From Loxodes magnus (taxonomy: Eukaryota; Ciliophora; Karyorelictea; Loxodida; Loxodidae), in NCBI GenBank assembly GCA_946699065.1, contig CAMPDV010000151.1, positions 310,001-374,000 of the forward strand: 64,000 nucleotides of DNA, given 5' to 3'. A program made the translations under genes and the position numbers. Below the pieces are notes generated by a model, which worked only from the letters and a program-made list of their open reading frames with translations, was not told the origin of the DNA and did not search any database. Below, in pieces: positions 44,615 to 58,257 of this stretch (within the stretch, counting starts at the first letter, position 1; every line of letters begins with the position of its first letter).

Positions 44615-46708
44615 TTATACATTTCATCTTCTCAGTGTAAAATCTTTATCCTATCCTCATAAGGATACACTACCTCTACCTGATACCAACCATTTATCAT
44701 CTTTTGATATATCTATAGTTTCAACTACCTCATTATGACCTAGTAAAGTGCTTATGCATCTTCCATTCTTGAATTCCCATATCCTAATTGTTTTATCCGA
44801 ACTTCCAGAGATTATATATCTATTGTTTGAAGTGATCTTCACACACCCTACATAATTTATATGACCTAAGAGAGTCTAAATACATTTACCAGTTTAAAAA
44901 TCTCATATCTTTATCGTTTTATCTCTACTTCCTGATATCAGTCACTATGAGTCATTTGATATTGCTATAGATATTATATAATCCATATGTCCTTGCAAAG
45001 TGTTCTTACATTATCCTGTCATCAAGTCTCATATCTTGATTGTCTTGTCATAACTTCCCGATACTAGTCACTTGGAGTCACTTGATATTGCTACAGCATA
45101 AACATTTCTTGTATGTCATGTCAAAGTTTTTTTTTATTGACCTGTCACTAAATCTCATATCTTGATTGTTGTATCTTCACTACCTGATACTAATCATTTC
45201 GAATCACTTGACAATGCTAAAGCTCTTACATAACTCGTATGTCCTTACAAAGTGAAATTGCATTAACCAGTCAATAACTCTCATATCTTTATCGTTTTAT
45301 CTCAACTTCCTGATATAATTCGCTTTGAATCACTTGATATTGCTACAGAAGTAACATAACTAGAATGACCTTAGATAATATGAGGGTGTTCGGTTTTAGA
45401 GTTGGAGAGATTAGCATTATTTAGATTACAATTGATGAACTTTGTACTACGAAGATTGCAGTTTTAGAGCTGTGCATTTGCAAAATTACATTCATTGAAA
45501 GTAATGTCAGACAAATCAGCGTTAGATACTTCAATTCCCTATAAATTTGATTTAGTGAAATTGTAATTCATATAGTTTAAACATGTTAAAGCATTTGAAA
45601 CCGCTTATTGTAGCTATTAACTATTGCTTTATAAATTAATGATTTATCATAATTTTTACTAGATTTTCCTATCTTTAAGTGATATTAATTCTGTTATGCT
45701 TTCCGTATTTTAACTTATGTTTACTTTGTTAAATTATCATTATTCTAGCTATTTTTACTCTACTTCATGGTTTTATAATTCGATTAAGAAATTTTATAAC
45801 TACTTTGCACTCTTAAAATTGTCATACTATTCGTACCAATTTTCTTAATGAACCTAAACTTGTTTCTAAACCTACTGAATTTAAATTTATTAGCAAAGTT
45901 ACTTAAACTCTTGGCTAATAACTTTTCCTTACTAGTCTTAGATTTAATTTGATTCTTTCTTATTGCTGATACTTTGCTTGGTGAAATACTACTAAATCAG
46001 ATTTTATATTTAATGTATTTCCAATCTCTTTCCTTTAAAACTATTTGCCATCTCTTAAACTACATTGATAATATGCGTTTGCAAATTGTTTTAGAAGTCG
46101 TTAATATCGATTAAAGTTTCTTGAAACGACTAAACTTGTTCAATTTCGATCTGTAATGTAGCAAAGCTTTATGCAATCTCATTTAATTAGTTTAAATTTT
46201 GATTACATTCTAGGATATTATTCACTCTTTAGTCTTTAACTTGCTATAAACTGTTATTTACCTTGTTTAGTTGTTTTAATAGTTCTTCTATTTATTTAAC
46301 CTTAACTTGCAATGCTCTTATTTCACTTGAGTATAAATAATAGCTAACCTTTTAAATTATTCCTATGTACAATTTCTAGTACTCAGTTACAGTTTTTATT
46401 ATATCTTAAAGTTATATCTTCTAATTGTTATTATACAGCATAAGGAGTTATATCAGATCACCTAGATGTGTATGTTACTCCAATCTACTTACTTCCTATT
46501 TTAAATAATCATTTCAGTTTAAATCTTTAAGACTTTAGGTATCAATACTGACTAATTAGCTATGCTTATTACAATTTATAGTGTTAGTTCTTTCTTAGAT
46601 CTAGTTTATACAAACTAAACACTTTACACAACCACAATTAAGGACTTTTGGAACTCTCTGATTTTAATCGAAAGCCTACTAGCAGTTTTAGCAGATACTA
46701 AGATCCAT
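44615..46708 (-). CDS. RING / coiled-coil / pentapeptide / WD40 protein, intact copy
   Basis: ATG 46708 to TAA 44615-44617, 697 residues in one frame. Residues 6-49: ring finger with ligands C6, C9, C25, C27, C30, C33, C46, H49 (ICQNCQQAF, LNCGCVKCLVCI, NCNKH); Cys stands where C3HC4 rings have His, and His closes the set. About 125-260: coiled coil (VKVKQIEELLKQLNKVNNSL). About 390-435: pentapeptide repeats (NADLS, NFANAQLQNCNL, NLNNANL). About 437-697: six WD40 repeats (GSWDKTIKIWELLTGQC and so on). TLQGH is written with CAA in one repeat and TAA in another, fixing TAA as Gln. Probably a ubiquitin ligase-type scaffold; the ring activity is inferred. Confidence 0.88.
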
Positions 46709-47086
46709 TTATTATTGGTTTTCCTTACGAACTTGATTACATTGAAATAAATAAAAAATATCAGTTTAACTAAATTAATTATTTAGTGGGTATCAATTAA
46801 TATGTCTGTTACTATATTTTCACATTGATAGTTTACTTTACTTATTGTACATCCATCAGTCACTCCTTTTTCGCTTGTTGCTCTTATTTTTCTTTTTCTT
46901 TTTCTACTTCAATTTTATCCACTCCTTTCTAACATTCTTACAGCTCTTAAAAACCTCATCATTTCACTTCGAGAGTTTCAATTCTTTTTCTTTTTAGTTT
47001 AGTTGACATTTTTTAATTTTAAAGTTGCTTTTTTCACTTTTTTAAGTATGAAAATTAAGAGCTTTTATATATGTAAGATCTTTAGA

Positions 47087-47288
47087 AAATCATAATTTAT
47101 TAAATCTAAAAATTCCTAAATTATCTAATGCAATTTGATTAAAACAAGCTAACAATACATAAAGTGATCGTGGAGGTTTATAAGATATCCCGTTTGCAGA
47201 TACTGATTGAGAAATTTTTATGTTAAGTCAATTAAAAAAAGTTGAGAGTAAATAGTATGGCTGGGGATTAGCTGTCTCAAAACATTTA
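47087..47288 (+). pseudogene. HATPase_c fragment, copy 2
   Basis: Identical in the four boxes to 11895-12096. Confidence 0.55.
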
Positions 47289-48155
47289 AAATTAATATTT
47301 AATCATCAAAATACGAAAATAAATTAAAATACTAACTGAATATAAAAGAAAAATAGAATATATAACTAAAACTTTTTATTTAAATTACCAAAAAAATACA
47401 ATAAAATGTATCATTGCAAAAATAAAAAATTTATTTACAAGAAAAGCAAAAATTAGAAAAAGGAAAGAAAATATAATAACATCAAATAAGATATTTTTAC
47501 AAGGTATAATAAATAAAATTATGGTGATTAAGAAATAATTTCTTTAAAAATAAAATCAAAATCATAGAAATAAAAAAACTGTTATTTATCTAGAATACTT
47601 TTTTAAAGAATAAAAAGTATTTTAGCATTTTTAATATATAAAAAGTTAAAAAAAAGGAAAAAAGTTTACATCTTAATGATATAAAACTTAAAAATAGCTA
47701 TTAAGAAATTAAATAAAATTAAGTGAAAATTAAAGATTATTTATGAGTTTAATAAAGAAGGAATAAAAAAGAGATTTATATAAGAAAAATTTTATTAATC
47801 TAGCAAAAAAAACTTTATGTCAACTTAATTAAAAAATAGAAGAAAATCAACGTAGAAATAAAGAAAATACCTTTAATAAAAGAATATAAAAAAGATTTAA
47901 AAAGAAAAAAAAATTTAATGAAAAAACTAAAATTAAAATTATTAAAGAAATAAAAAATATCGAATTATCAATATTTTTGAATTTTCTAGTATTGTGAAAT
48001 TATGATTATTATATGAGTTTAAATTCAGATAATAATCGGAATTAAATTATGATATTTAAAGTATCTTATTCTCTAAGTTTTTACACTACCTTTTTTTATT
48101 TTAATCTATAAAAAATGATTTAAATTAAGATTGAAAAAAACATGGGGAATAGAAA
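47289..48155. other. Very AT-rich spacer, copy 2
   Basis: Nearly identical to 12097-12963 although non-coding in appearance, which marks this block as recently homogenised. Confidence 0.4.
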
Positions 48156-49283
48156 ATGAAAAAGCCGAAAAAATATGATAAGGAAAGGCTAGGAGATAAC
48201 CAGAAAAAGCAAAAGTCAAAGAAAATTTCTCATGGCAAATTAATATATGGAATTAAGAAAGCTCTTCAATAATAGAACAAGAAAATTAATTTGTATATGA
48301 ATAATTTGAGAAAATAAGAAAATTCTCAGCAAGAAGATGAGGTAATTTATATTCTTTCAGATAGAATAAGTGAATTTATGACACTTATTGAACAACTGTC
48401 CTTAGAAGCTACATACTTATGAAAGTAACATGTTAAAATCAAAATTAGAACAAAGGAAAAATTGTGGTGCTTATTAATTAATTTTAACTTAAAGAGTTTT
48501 GGGTACCAGAGACCTTTCCAGTTAGACAGCCAGATGCTCTCTTTTTTAGGAATAACGGAGATATCCTGTTGTATTCCAAACACAGCTGCCAGGGAGTTCC
48601 ATCGCTATGAGCAGCCAGACTTCAAGCCCTACCATAAGCGGATAATCTCGAAGACAGCATTTCCTTCAGAAAATGACTCTGACCAAGGACTCCCTTAGCG
48701 ACAGAAATGAATCTTGTTCCTAGCTATAAAACCAGAAAGTTTAATCCAGAAGGTTAATTTTAGCTACCACCATCTTTTTAATTATAAAAATTGTGGTATT
48801 AATACTAAACCAAATAAATAGAAGTAATTCAAGAGATGTCTAAAGGAACTAAGATTAATATCATGACTGATCAATTTAATTAAATTATTAAATAGAAGCT
48901 TAAAGAACTTAGACAAAGAAGATTGGACAAACATGAGAACTTTATTTTCCAAAATAGAAACAGAAATATAAGATAAAGATATGTTTTATTCCAAGGCTAC
49001 CTAATATCTAATAAAATACTGCTTTGACTACAAAAGACTTAAAAAACAAGAGTACTAAAGAACCCTGAAAAGATTTAATAAATTTTTAACAAATAACAAT
49101 AGAGCCTACAAAATATATTGGAGAAAAGAGATCTGAGTTCAGTCAGATGGGTTAGAAGTGGTAACCATCCACATAAAAAAATGGAAAATTGAAATTGGTT
49201 GAAAATTCATGGAAAGTGAATATTTCTTAAACTTAAAGTTGATAATAATAATTATAAAATTTAATTACTTTAAAAAAGAATAA
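48156..49283 (+). CDS. Unrecognised basic protein, copy 2
   Basis: Same 375-residue frame as 12964-14091, with practically no changes. Confidence 0.65.
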
Positions 49284-49314
49284 AAATTAAGTTTATAATC
49301 TTAGAGAAGAGCTT

Positions 49315-51392
49315 AACAGTTTACTTCTATTTGTTCCTGCTCTCTCCTAAAAGGATGTCGTAGGATTTCATTAGTCCACTATCCCTATCACCCCAAAATC
49401 CATTTTTCCTTCTAGTTTCTTCTCCAATTTTTATTCTATTCGTTGATTCTTGAGATATAGAATTTCTTTCTGTATACTTATCTGTCCTTATTGGTGAAAA
49501 ACAGAAAAGCTCTTTTATTATTTATTTCTTTCAATTTATATTTTCTTAAATATCTTTTTCAATAGTGATACTTCTAAAATATGTAGCATCCGATTCTTGT
49601 ATGATAAAAATGTATCTAATTATATCTAATTTTTAATATTCAGAATCGATTTCCATTGTAATACTTGATAGTTTATTTAATGCTTTTTATATTACTATTT
49701 ATGATTAAATTTTATTAAAAGTTTCTTCTATGGATGGAAATTATAGTTCTAGTTATTGGATCATATTTTCTAGTATGTTTTCTAGGTTTTCTATCCTTTA
49801 TCTTTATATTTTAACTCGTATTATATGTAAGCTATTCGTTATTGCACCGATTATGCAAATGCTTCCTTAAATTATATTTCTTAAGCTTATTGATGTTCTT
49901 ATTCAGTGAGATTAGATTATTTATTATTTACTACTGATACTTATGAAACAAATAAATGAGAGGCATTTAAAACATTAGCCATTTATCATTTAGAACCTTT
50001 TAAAATTTTAGTTTCCATTCTAGTTTAATTTAAAGTAGCAATATTTAAATACTCTGCTAATTTTGAGGATCAGACTCATTATACGGACTCTTTAAAATTA
50101 TTTTTAGCGTTCCTTATTCTGGATTTTTTTTACTTTTTCAAGTTTTGATTTTGATGCTGCAATTAATCTATAATTTTAAAACTTGATATCAAAGGAACCA
50201 AAATAGCTTTATTCTAAATTTTTATATTAGAAGGCAAAACAAAAATCCCATTAACGATCATATAAATCAGTATTTGTATCAATCTTATTTCGTCTTTGTA
50301 GTGTTTAGTTACTTAGCTTATTCCAAAATAGATTTATTTATCATTTTTATTTCTTCTTTAGTAATCAATTAAATATGGCACCCAAATTAAATGGTGCAAG
50401 AGTCTCTAAATTCCAGTTATTATTATGGTTAATTGTGTCCTTTGGATTGTTTAGCGAGGTGGGGAGATTATTCTATTTTTTTGGGAAATGAGATTTTTAT
50501 ATGGAAGATTGGAATTAACCTTTCGCATGTCTATGTTGTATTATAGAATCGATTGTAGTTTGACAAAACCTACAGAATAGGCCAATAAGATTGATGCTTA
50601 ATCAGGCTTATTGTAAGAACCTTATGTAATGTACTTAATAACTACTGGAAGTTCAAAATCCTGAGCTCTTAAGCAAACCAAATTTCTTAATCTTAATATC
50701 TTCATTAGTAAAATTAAAATTTACTGATGAGTATATTTATTATATTTCTTACCTAAATCAGTGTATTCCTCCATTCCAATCCTATCACATATTGATTAAC
50801 TTTAACCATTTAAAATCGTTCACTAAACTTTATCATTTATAAGAATCTAGAGTTTCAATACTCTCATCCTGTATTAATTATCTTCTCAAACAAGAAATTA
50901 TCTCATCTGCCAGTTTGACGTCTATACTTGATAAAACATTTGATTTTGTATCTTTAAGTGGTTTCTCTTTTGATTTCAAGTTTAAATCTTCATTATCAAC
51001 TAATTTTATGTACAATTGCAAAGTTAACTAGCTAAAGAGTTATTTCCTTTTATGATGCAACTGGAAATTTTTATTTCTTGCTCTTATATTTGCATAGGTT
51101 GATCTTACAAAGATTAGCTATCTTCAGTAAATAGTTAACTATCTTTTATTTTTGCTTAAGCATAATAAGAAAAAAGGTATTAGATCTAGTTAATCTCAAA
51201 GGAACTAGTTTTAAAGCTTAAACTTAAGTGAGTGTCACAAAGTTGCATACTTATCGTTTGAATAGCCTTTTAGAGATTTTTCCAACTTTTTTAAAAATGG
51301 AACTTAACTTTTGAGTATGATTGTAGATTGCAGAAGCGAAGAAAAAGTATTAAGACAAGATAAGTCTCACTGATTCCATAATCCATAGGATT
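49315..51392 (-). CDS. Unrecognised coiled-coil protein with frame changes, copy 2
   Basis: Counterpart of 14123-16200. Very few substitutions. One turns the ATG of MKLVDNEDLN (copy 1, near 15.82 kb) into ATA, so that codon is unlikely to be the true start. Confidence 0.45.
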
Positions 51393-51858
51393 ATATATAA
51401 GAATTTATGGTTTCTTTGTAATTTAACTGAATAGAGTACTTTCAAAGTGCGTAAGTCGTAATTAAAATATTAATCGTATAGTAGACTTGAGCTAAGTAAA
51501 GGTAGTCAAACAAAATTGACCTTATTCTGAATGATCCTCATCATGTAGTTTTTCAATCTTATTTAAGCGAAAGTTTTAAGTCAACTTACTAAAATATAAA
51601 TTTTCCCTACCAATGAAAGATATTCTAACAAATGAGCATTTTCGATTTTAATAGCTTACCAAACTATTAGGCAAATTAATAGAAATTGAATTAAAGAGAA
51701 TATTAATTTATTTAAATTGGTATTTACTAAGAAATCAAACAAACTTGCTATTTATATTAGAAATTCCATTTTTTTATCTCAAATTTTATTTTTTAAATAA
51801 TCATATTTTAACTTTCTTGATTAAAAAGATACAAAATATTATCTTTTATAAATAAATA

Positions 51859-52150
51859 GGGAGGAGCAATCCTCCAACTTAACTGACTTAAACTCTGGTA
51901 CCAGGGAATATCCATAGATGAAGAACCAGTCAAGAGAAGAGAAGACAAGATCGAAAAGGCATCAAGTAGTATTAATGACGAAAGAGGCCAGATATTAAGA
52001 TCTCTTAGGGTAACATTCCGATCGCTGCCCTATAGATGACAGAACTCACAAGGGAATGCTAGCACTGTGGAAAACTTCAACAAGGAATTTTTTAACTTTA
52101 AAAATCTTTATTAAAGAGCTGCGCACCATTGAGGTGCTACGAGCTATATA
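51859..52150 (+). ncRNA. Structured repeat B2, copy 2
   Basis: Tail reads AAAGAGCTGCGCACC...GAGGTGCTACGAGCT, fully consistent with the shared hairpin. Confidence 0.5.
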
Positions 52151-52560
52151 ATCTCATTTATTTATTTATCTTTATAATTTTTAATTTTATTTTTCTTCGT
52201 TTTTAATTTATTTTTTTAAATAAAATTTTTTTCTTATTTTAAGTATATCATTTTGGTCTTTATTTACCCCTTTTTTACTTATTCTAAAACTTTTACTTTT
52301 TTCTCCTTTGCAATTGTTTTTTTTAATTTTCATATTTTCTTTTTTCAAAAAAAGTATTTAAAAAAATAGAAAAAACTCCAAACTTTTTTTTAATTATATT
52401 TAAGAATTTTTATTTTCTCGAAATTAGAAAAACTTAATTAAACAAATTATTTTTATTTTTATTCCTTAAAATCTTTATTCTAAACTTAAGGATTTAAATT
52501 CCATTTTATTGTAGCATATCATGTAAAAGTATTTTATTATAGCTGATTTCAAAATTTTTT

Positions 52561-52893
52561 ACAAATTAGTCCCGTTCTCGGCAAGAATATTCCTGCCACA
52601 CTTTTTATTTGAACTTAAAGTTTAAATAACTTAAAATTTGGCGGCTTCAAGAGAAGTGCTTATCTACACTTTGATACAGTTCACTAGCATGAATGTATCA
52701 TCCTGATTCAAAGTAGAATTGAATTATTCGGCTTATCATTTGTAGAGATTTGACATCAGACAGTCCATAGCGACGAAGCTCCCTATTGCAGATTCAAAAT
52801 ATCAATTGCCTATCCCCTCACATGCCACCGGTAATCGTTAGTAATTAAAGCCAGTATACCAGGAGTTATGGCTGAGCAAGGTACAGAGCTTCC
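52561..52893 (+). other. GC-richer island K, copy 2
   Basis: As 17371-17700; the TGATACA/TGTATCA arms are kept while flanks differ. Confidence 0.3.
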
Positions 52894-53012
52894 TATCAGA
52901 ATAAATCAAACAATTTTAGTTTAATAAATAAAATAAAGTTTAAATAAGTTAAAATCTTGAAATATAGTTTCCTAAAAGACACTTAATTACATAGATTTTT
53001 TAGGATAAAAAA

Positions 53013-53925
53013 ATGTTTGCATCTGCAAAAAATGCTAAGAAAGTAGTAAAATAGATGTTATAAAATCCTTTATCTCCGAAAAATTCTAAAATAGCATCAG
53101 AGGATTAATAGTATTTTCTAAATTTGGAATAGGAGTAGTAAAATATGAAATATGCTCCAATGTTAGATATTTCTGACCTTATATAAAAAACATATCGATC
53201 GTATATTAAAATTCAAAGACTAAAAAACCGACAATGTTAAAGGTAAAATATAAAGAACGTGATATAAGTATTGAAAATACTAACGATGACTACACTAAAT
53301 AGAACAAATATATTAAAATACTTTGATGATCTCAGGAGCGTAACCAGTTAACTAAAAAAGATCTGCAATTAATGACTAAAATAAATCAGATAGTCATGAA
53401 ATGCAATTCTAAAGATACTTTCATAAAATTAAATTCAATAATAAGAAAGAAGTTTTCATTTCATCTGGTTAATTTTGGCAGAAGGATGATTTAAAGAATA
53501 AAGAAGAATATGAGGTCTTTAGAATGAGAACTAAAACATTTAGAAATATAAGTCTTACTTGATATTCCGCAAATTTGATGCGACGCATGTAAAGAAAATA
53601 TTTTTGTGTTTGGGGAGAAAGAAATAAAAAAGGATTTGGATGGATTTTTATATAAGTACATGACTAAATAAAAATGAATGGCATACTTTAGAACAGTTTA
53701 TACTACAAGGAAGATAAATCCAGCTATTTACATTCCTTAAGATTAACATTTTCTTATTTACGAGAATCTATAAGATTTAGCGCCTCAGTTCTTTGATTTG
53801 AAACAAATTTACAAAAGAGGTTAAAATTATCCCAAGTTAAACAGTAGCGATTTTACTTGGTTAGTTTTGATTTAACTAGAGAAAAGGGGATAAAATTTTA
53901 AGATTTAAAATTAAAATAATTATTT
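53013..53925 (+). CDS. Unrecognised gene, copy 2
   Basis: ATG at 53013. Without the four extra bases of copy 1, LLDIPQIWCDACKENIFVFG reads through in one frame into the conserved C-terminal part. Earlier frame steps remain, so the N-terminal structure is unresolved. Confidence 0.45.
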
Positions 53926-54649
53926 AATGTTATATTAGATAGACTACTACTTCTTGGATCTAGCGCAATGTGTATCTTGGGTATTTCTTAAATGTATTAC
54001 CAATAACTAATCTTTTTATGACATACCATGCTTGTTGATTTATTTTATAACTTTATATTCATATTTAATAAAATTGATAAATCTACTGCATTTTCGACTG
54101 ATTTTAATTTTTAATTTTTTCCAGTTAACTAAAAAATAAAAATAAAGGATCTTATAATTTTAAATAATCAGTAGTTTAAAAAATTAAATTTTAATTTTAT
54201 TCTAGTAATTTTATTTCTTTTTTTAATAGATTTTCTTATAATTTTATATGCTAAGCATTATATTTCAATTTTAATTTTTTAGTTGCTAATTTTCGAAAAA
54301 AACATTAGTATATATATATTTTTTATTTTTCATTGTATTTTTTTATTATTTCAGCTTTTTTTAGTTCCTTTTTATTTTTAGTTTGATTTTAATAATTAAA
54401 TAATAATTTTTTTATTGTATGTGTGTTATTAAAGTTTATAAGCTTTTCGTTATGATAACTTAAATTAGAAATGTCATTTGATTTAGTTTATTTTCTTTTA
54501 AGGTATTATTTGCTTTTCTAGTTTTAGTCTTGATTTTTTAATTGTGCTTTTGATTTATCAATTATTATTAAATTTAGGTTTATAAACAAAGCTTCTTTAT
54601 TTTGTATAAACTATTAGTAACTAGTTTTCAAATTGTCAAAAGCATTATG

Positions 54650-55475
54650 ATTAAACTAGAGGCTTAATATAAAAGTTTGAATGCTTCTACAACTCTTTTT
54701 CTTGCTATGAGTATGTTCCTTGAGGTATCCTTTCGCCTAGATAATTCTTTATATCTTTTTTCTTGTATATTTTTCCGAATTAGTTGATTTATAATATTTC
54801 ACTTTTTAATAATAGCTGATGCTTTTTCTTCTTTTTGCTCTCCTACTTCTTCTTGTAGTTTCAGTATTCTTATTTGAAATTTTGAAATTTATAGCATCTT
54901 TTAAGATGTTTTCGGGAGTTTTCGTAATAGCATCTTTGCATTTCTCGTTTAGATTTATATCTTTAGTTTTTTCTCTTTCTATTATCATTGGGTAATTCTT
55001 AACTTTCTAAGTTTCATTTAATATTTGAATTTTTTATGATTTTCTTTTATTTTATTGATTAGCTCTTTAAGCTTTTATTGCTATTTTTATGATAATTGTT
55101 CTGATTTTGTGAAATATTTCAAAAAGCGTTAAAATTTCTTTCTTAGACTGGGAATCTCGATTCTATTACCTCCACAATTTCAAGTTTTTCATTAGTAACT
55201 TATTATATTTCTTTATTTTTTTACCTCTTATTGAAAATCCATCACCAGTTTAATCAGCTAATAATAGCTTATTTACTGTTTTATGATGAAATCAAATAAT
55301 TCTGAGTTTTTTTTATTTTTAACCTATTTTTTAGCTTATCTTCACTTCAGAGATGACACTCTCTATTTGTTGAGCTATCATTTTGGAGCTTATTTTCTGG
55401 TCCTAGTTTCTCTAGAATAATGTTAATTCTTTTTTTACAAAGTCTTGAAAAACTCTGATTTAAATCCTCTGACAT
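54650..55475 (-). CDS. Coiled-coil gene member B2, copy 2, open frame
   Basis: ATG at 55475. MSEDLNQSFSRLCKKRINII, then ISWLNWWWIFNKR, LEIVEVIESRFPVQERNFNA and FWNISQNQNN in a single frame. It has 15 extra bases near 54,838-54,852 and a short AATTTG repeat relative to copy 1, the latter in the Gln/Lys-rich tail. The 3' end is not defined. Confidence 0.5.
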
Positions 55476-55621
55476 CTTTTGCTTTTTACGATCCTATTGT
55501 TCTTTTTTATTTATATGGCTATTTATTTTTGGTATTTGATTTTACCAATTTTTGTTATAATAATAATTGATTAACTTGGAGTCACCTTCATTTGGTTTTC
55601 CACAGATTAATAGTTTATTGT

Positions 55622-56290
55622 TAAGTAATAGAAACTTCAAATTTGTCTGGATCAAGTCTATTATAAATCTTCAAGATTTTTAACTTATTTTAACTAATGG
55701 TTTCTTATAGGTCAATTCCCATTCATTTCTTATTGAACTCATTGACTGCTCGCTAAATATGTAGATTTTTTTTGTTTAGTTGAAATCTTTTTTTCCTATA
55801 AAATTTTTCCTTTTTGAGTACAACAGATTCTAACAATATTTTCCCATCACCTTTCTATAATTCTTTTTTTAGTCTAAATTGGAAACAATTCCATACTTTA
55901 TGTTAAGGTCTCTTGCAATACCAGCATGTCATAATTTTCCGATAGGGAATATAAACTGTTGGAACTTGGGGTTCGATATCTATTGGATCATTCATCGTAA
56001 TTTTTTAGAGGAATATGCTTTCAGTTAACTCTGCGAATTGGTTGAATTTTGTTTCTAGCTCTTCCATTCTGATATTTCCTGCCTATTTATTTTCAATTTT
56101 TTGCTCTTATTAATTAATCATCAGGTATTTGATTTTCCTTTCTAGTTCTTATACTGTTCTTAGGAGTATAAAATTTTCTAATTACATAGCTTGGAGTTCT
56201 TAAAGTATTTTTTACCTATAATAACTTGATTGAGATGCAGCCTTTTAAGAAGAGACATTTTGCAAGAAATTTTCCACTTTTTATTATAAA
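55622..56290 (-). CDS. Zinc-knuckle/coiled-coil gene member B, copy 2, open frame
   Basis: The coiled coil (LETKFNQFAELTESIFLQ), linker (ITMNDPIDIEPQVPTVYIPY), knuckle CWYCKRPQHKVWNC (55885-55926), basic stretch and the AVNEFNKKWMGIDLQETI domain are all in one frame here. It shows the ancestral arrangement of the family: coiled coil, CCHC, then a conserved C-terminal domain of about 60 residues that I do not recognise. The start codon is not certain. Confidence 0.7.
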
Positions 56291-56300
56291 TAAATTTGAT

Positions 56301-56342
56301 TATAGAGCGTGTAGCACTCTCGTTGGTGCACAGCTCTTTAAA
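56301..56342 (-). repeat. Shared 3' hairpin module, reverse, copy 2
   Basis: Same as 21081-21122 with one change (GCGCAG to GCACAG on the plus strand). Confidence 0.55.
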
Positions 56343-56448
56343 AAATATTTCATATTAACAAGAATGTTTGCTACTGATAAAATTATCAGATACTGATATA
56401 AATGTTCAATACTGATATAATTTAAGAATACTCGTAATCTTTAATACT

Positions 56449-56745
56449 TGTTGGAGGTTCAAGGACATGGCAGGGTTGCGTCTCATTGCATCACCAAAGC
56501 AGAGGACAACATATGTCAATTATGGGTACTTAAATTCCCCACTTCTGATGAAGCTCGCAAAAATAATTTCCTTTTATTTCCGGAATTAAAAACTAAAATA
56601 AGCCAGTACCGAAAGTCAAACTAGCAGATGTCTCGAGGCCAAGCCAAAGCAGAGGAAGACATTAAGTCGATTATGGGTACTTAGCTTCCCTAACCTCTGA
56701 TGAAGCCGTCCCTTGCTGTTCACCTTCGAAAAGCTATTGCGATTT
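56449..56745. other. Island L with an extra segment of about 153 bp
   Basis: Relative to 21229-21372 it has an insertion from about 56554 to 56708. The segments CCAAAGCAGAGG...TACTTAAATTCCCCACTTCTGATGAAG and CCAAAGCAGAGG...TACTTAGC...CTCTGATGAAG flank it as imperfect direct repeats. It may be an insertion, a duplication, or a deletion in copy 1. Confidence 0.6.
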
Positions 56746-57318
56746 AATTATAATATACAATAAAATAAGCAACTAAATAGTAGTCTATAAAAGGGAATTG
56801 TAAAAGGTTTTTCGGGCTTAAAAAAATATTACCAACTAGGAAAAAATTTTAAACCTTCTAATAGAGAATTAGGAGAATTAAATTTAGATAAGATAATAAC
56901 TTTACTAAGAAGAGACTAGCTATACCATAATTGCTAACCTAATTAGAGTTAATTATATAAATCATACTTTTATTATCTAAGTAAGAATTAGATAAACTAT
57001 ATTAAGCTAAGATAACATATTGTTAAGAATAGATAGCATATAGACTTAATAGCAAACTACTCCTTTACTTCCTACTTAAATAATTTAAATAAGCGTTTAC
57101 AAAAATGCTTTTATCTTTATCAGTAAATGAATAGAATGGAGTTAAATAAGCTTTCTATTAATTCTCTTTTCTTCACTATATCTCTCATAATCATCAGTGC
57201 TTATTTATTACCGTTCTTTTGTACATAAGAGCTCGGTTCGCTTTTGCTTGTTATCACTAATGAATTATCTCCTATGTTTGCAAATTCTTCGTATTGAGTT
57301 TTTTGGTTTTATAAGTAA

Positions 57319-57451
57319 GATGTTTATTAAATTCTTGAAAAGCACAATCTTTTGAAACATCAAGTTGATATATTTAGATGCTTTTACTTAAATATTCTGA
57401 TATGGTAATTGTATTAAGAACATTTGACAATAAAAAATGCAATATCAGAAT
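57319..57451 (-). ncRNA. H/ACA-like small RNA candidate 2, copy 2
   Basis: 3' hairpin closed by GATGTTT/AAACATC, against GATGTTT/AAGCATC in copy 1: a G-U pair becomes A-U. Other stems are unchanged. Confidence 0.5.
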
Positions 57452-58257
57452 CTGGATTCTCTTAACTGCTTTCGTTTAACTTAAAGTAAAAACTCATGAA
57501 ATTAATTGCTCTTAAATGGCAAAAGGAAATTTGTATAAATATATAAAGCAAAAATAGATAAAAGTAGATTAAGAAGATTTAAAGGCTATTCTTGATATAA
57601 GTCTTTTAGATTTAGTTATTTTATTAATCATTCTTATAAATCTGGTAAGATAGTCCAAGGTGCATTATCGCCACTATATTCTGCTTTAGGCAAAATAAAA
57701 GTTCTAAAAAGTGTTCTAAAATTATGAGGAGAAATAACTCAGTAATTAGATTATATTGTAATAGTTTAAGAAAATGCTATTCTGAAATCAGTGAGTATAT
57801 AATTTTCTTTTCCCCTAATTAATATCCTAGTCAAGTAATTACTTCTTCTTAGTTAATTGGCTATCATTAATGTTTAAGTTTACTTAGTTCTACTTTCACT
57901 TTTATTTTTGGAAATTAATTACTTCGCATTTTTAAAAGTTTATAGTAAGCTTTACTCAAGAGGAAACTTAAACTGTGGTTTATAGTAATTTTTGAGTATT
58001 CGCTTATGAATTAAAACTAATAAACATTAATCCATTTTCTATTTTTTCTTTCAAAGTTTGTAGATATAATTTATACCATAATATTTAGTGTTACTCATTT
58101 ACTTAAACTTAAATCTAGTCTTATTGTTACTTAAATTTATAATTTAGATCTTATAAGATAAAATAAAAAGAATTGCTAAATCAAGATTTTTAATTTTAAT
58201 TTCTCTATAAATAAATAATTGATTATAGTGGGTCTGCCATTTTTAATTTTAAAGTTA

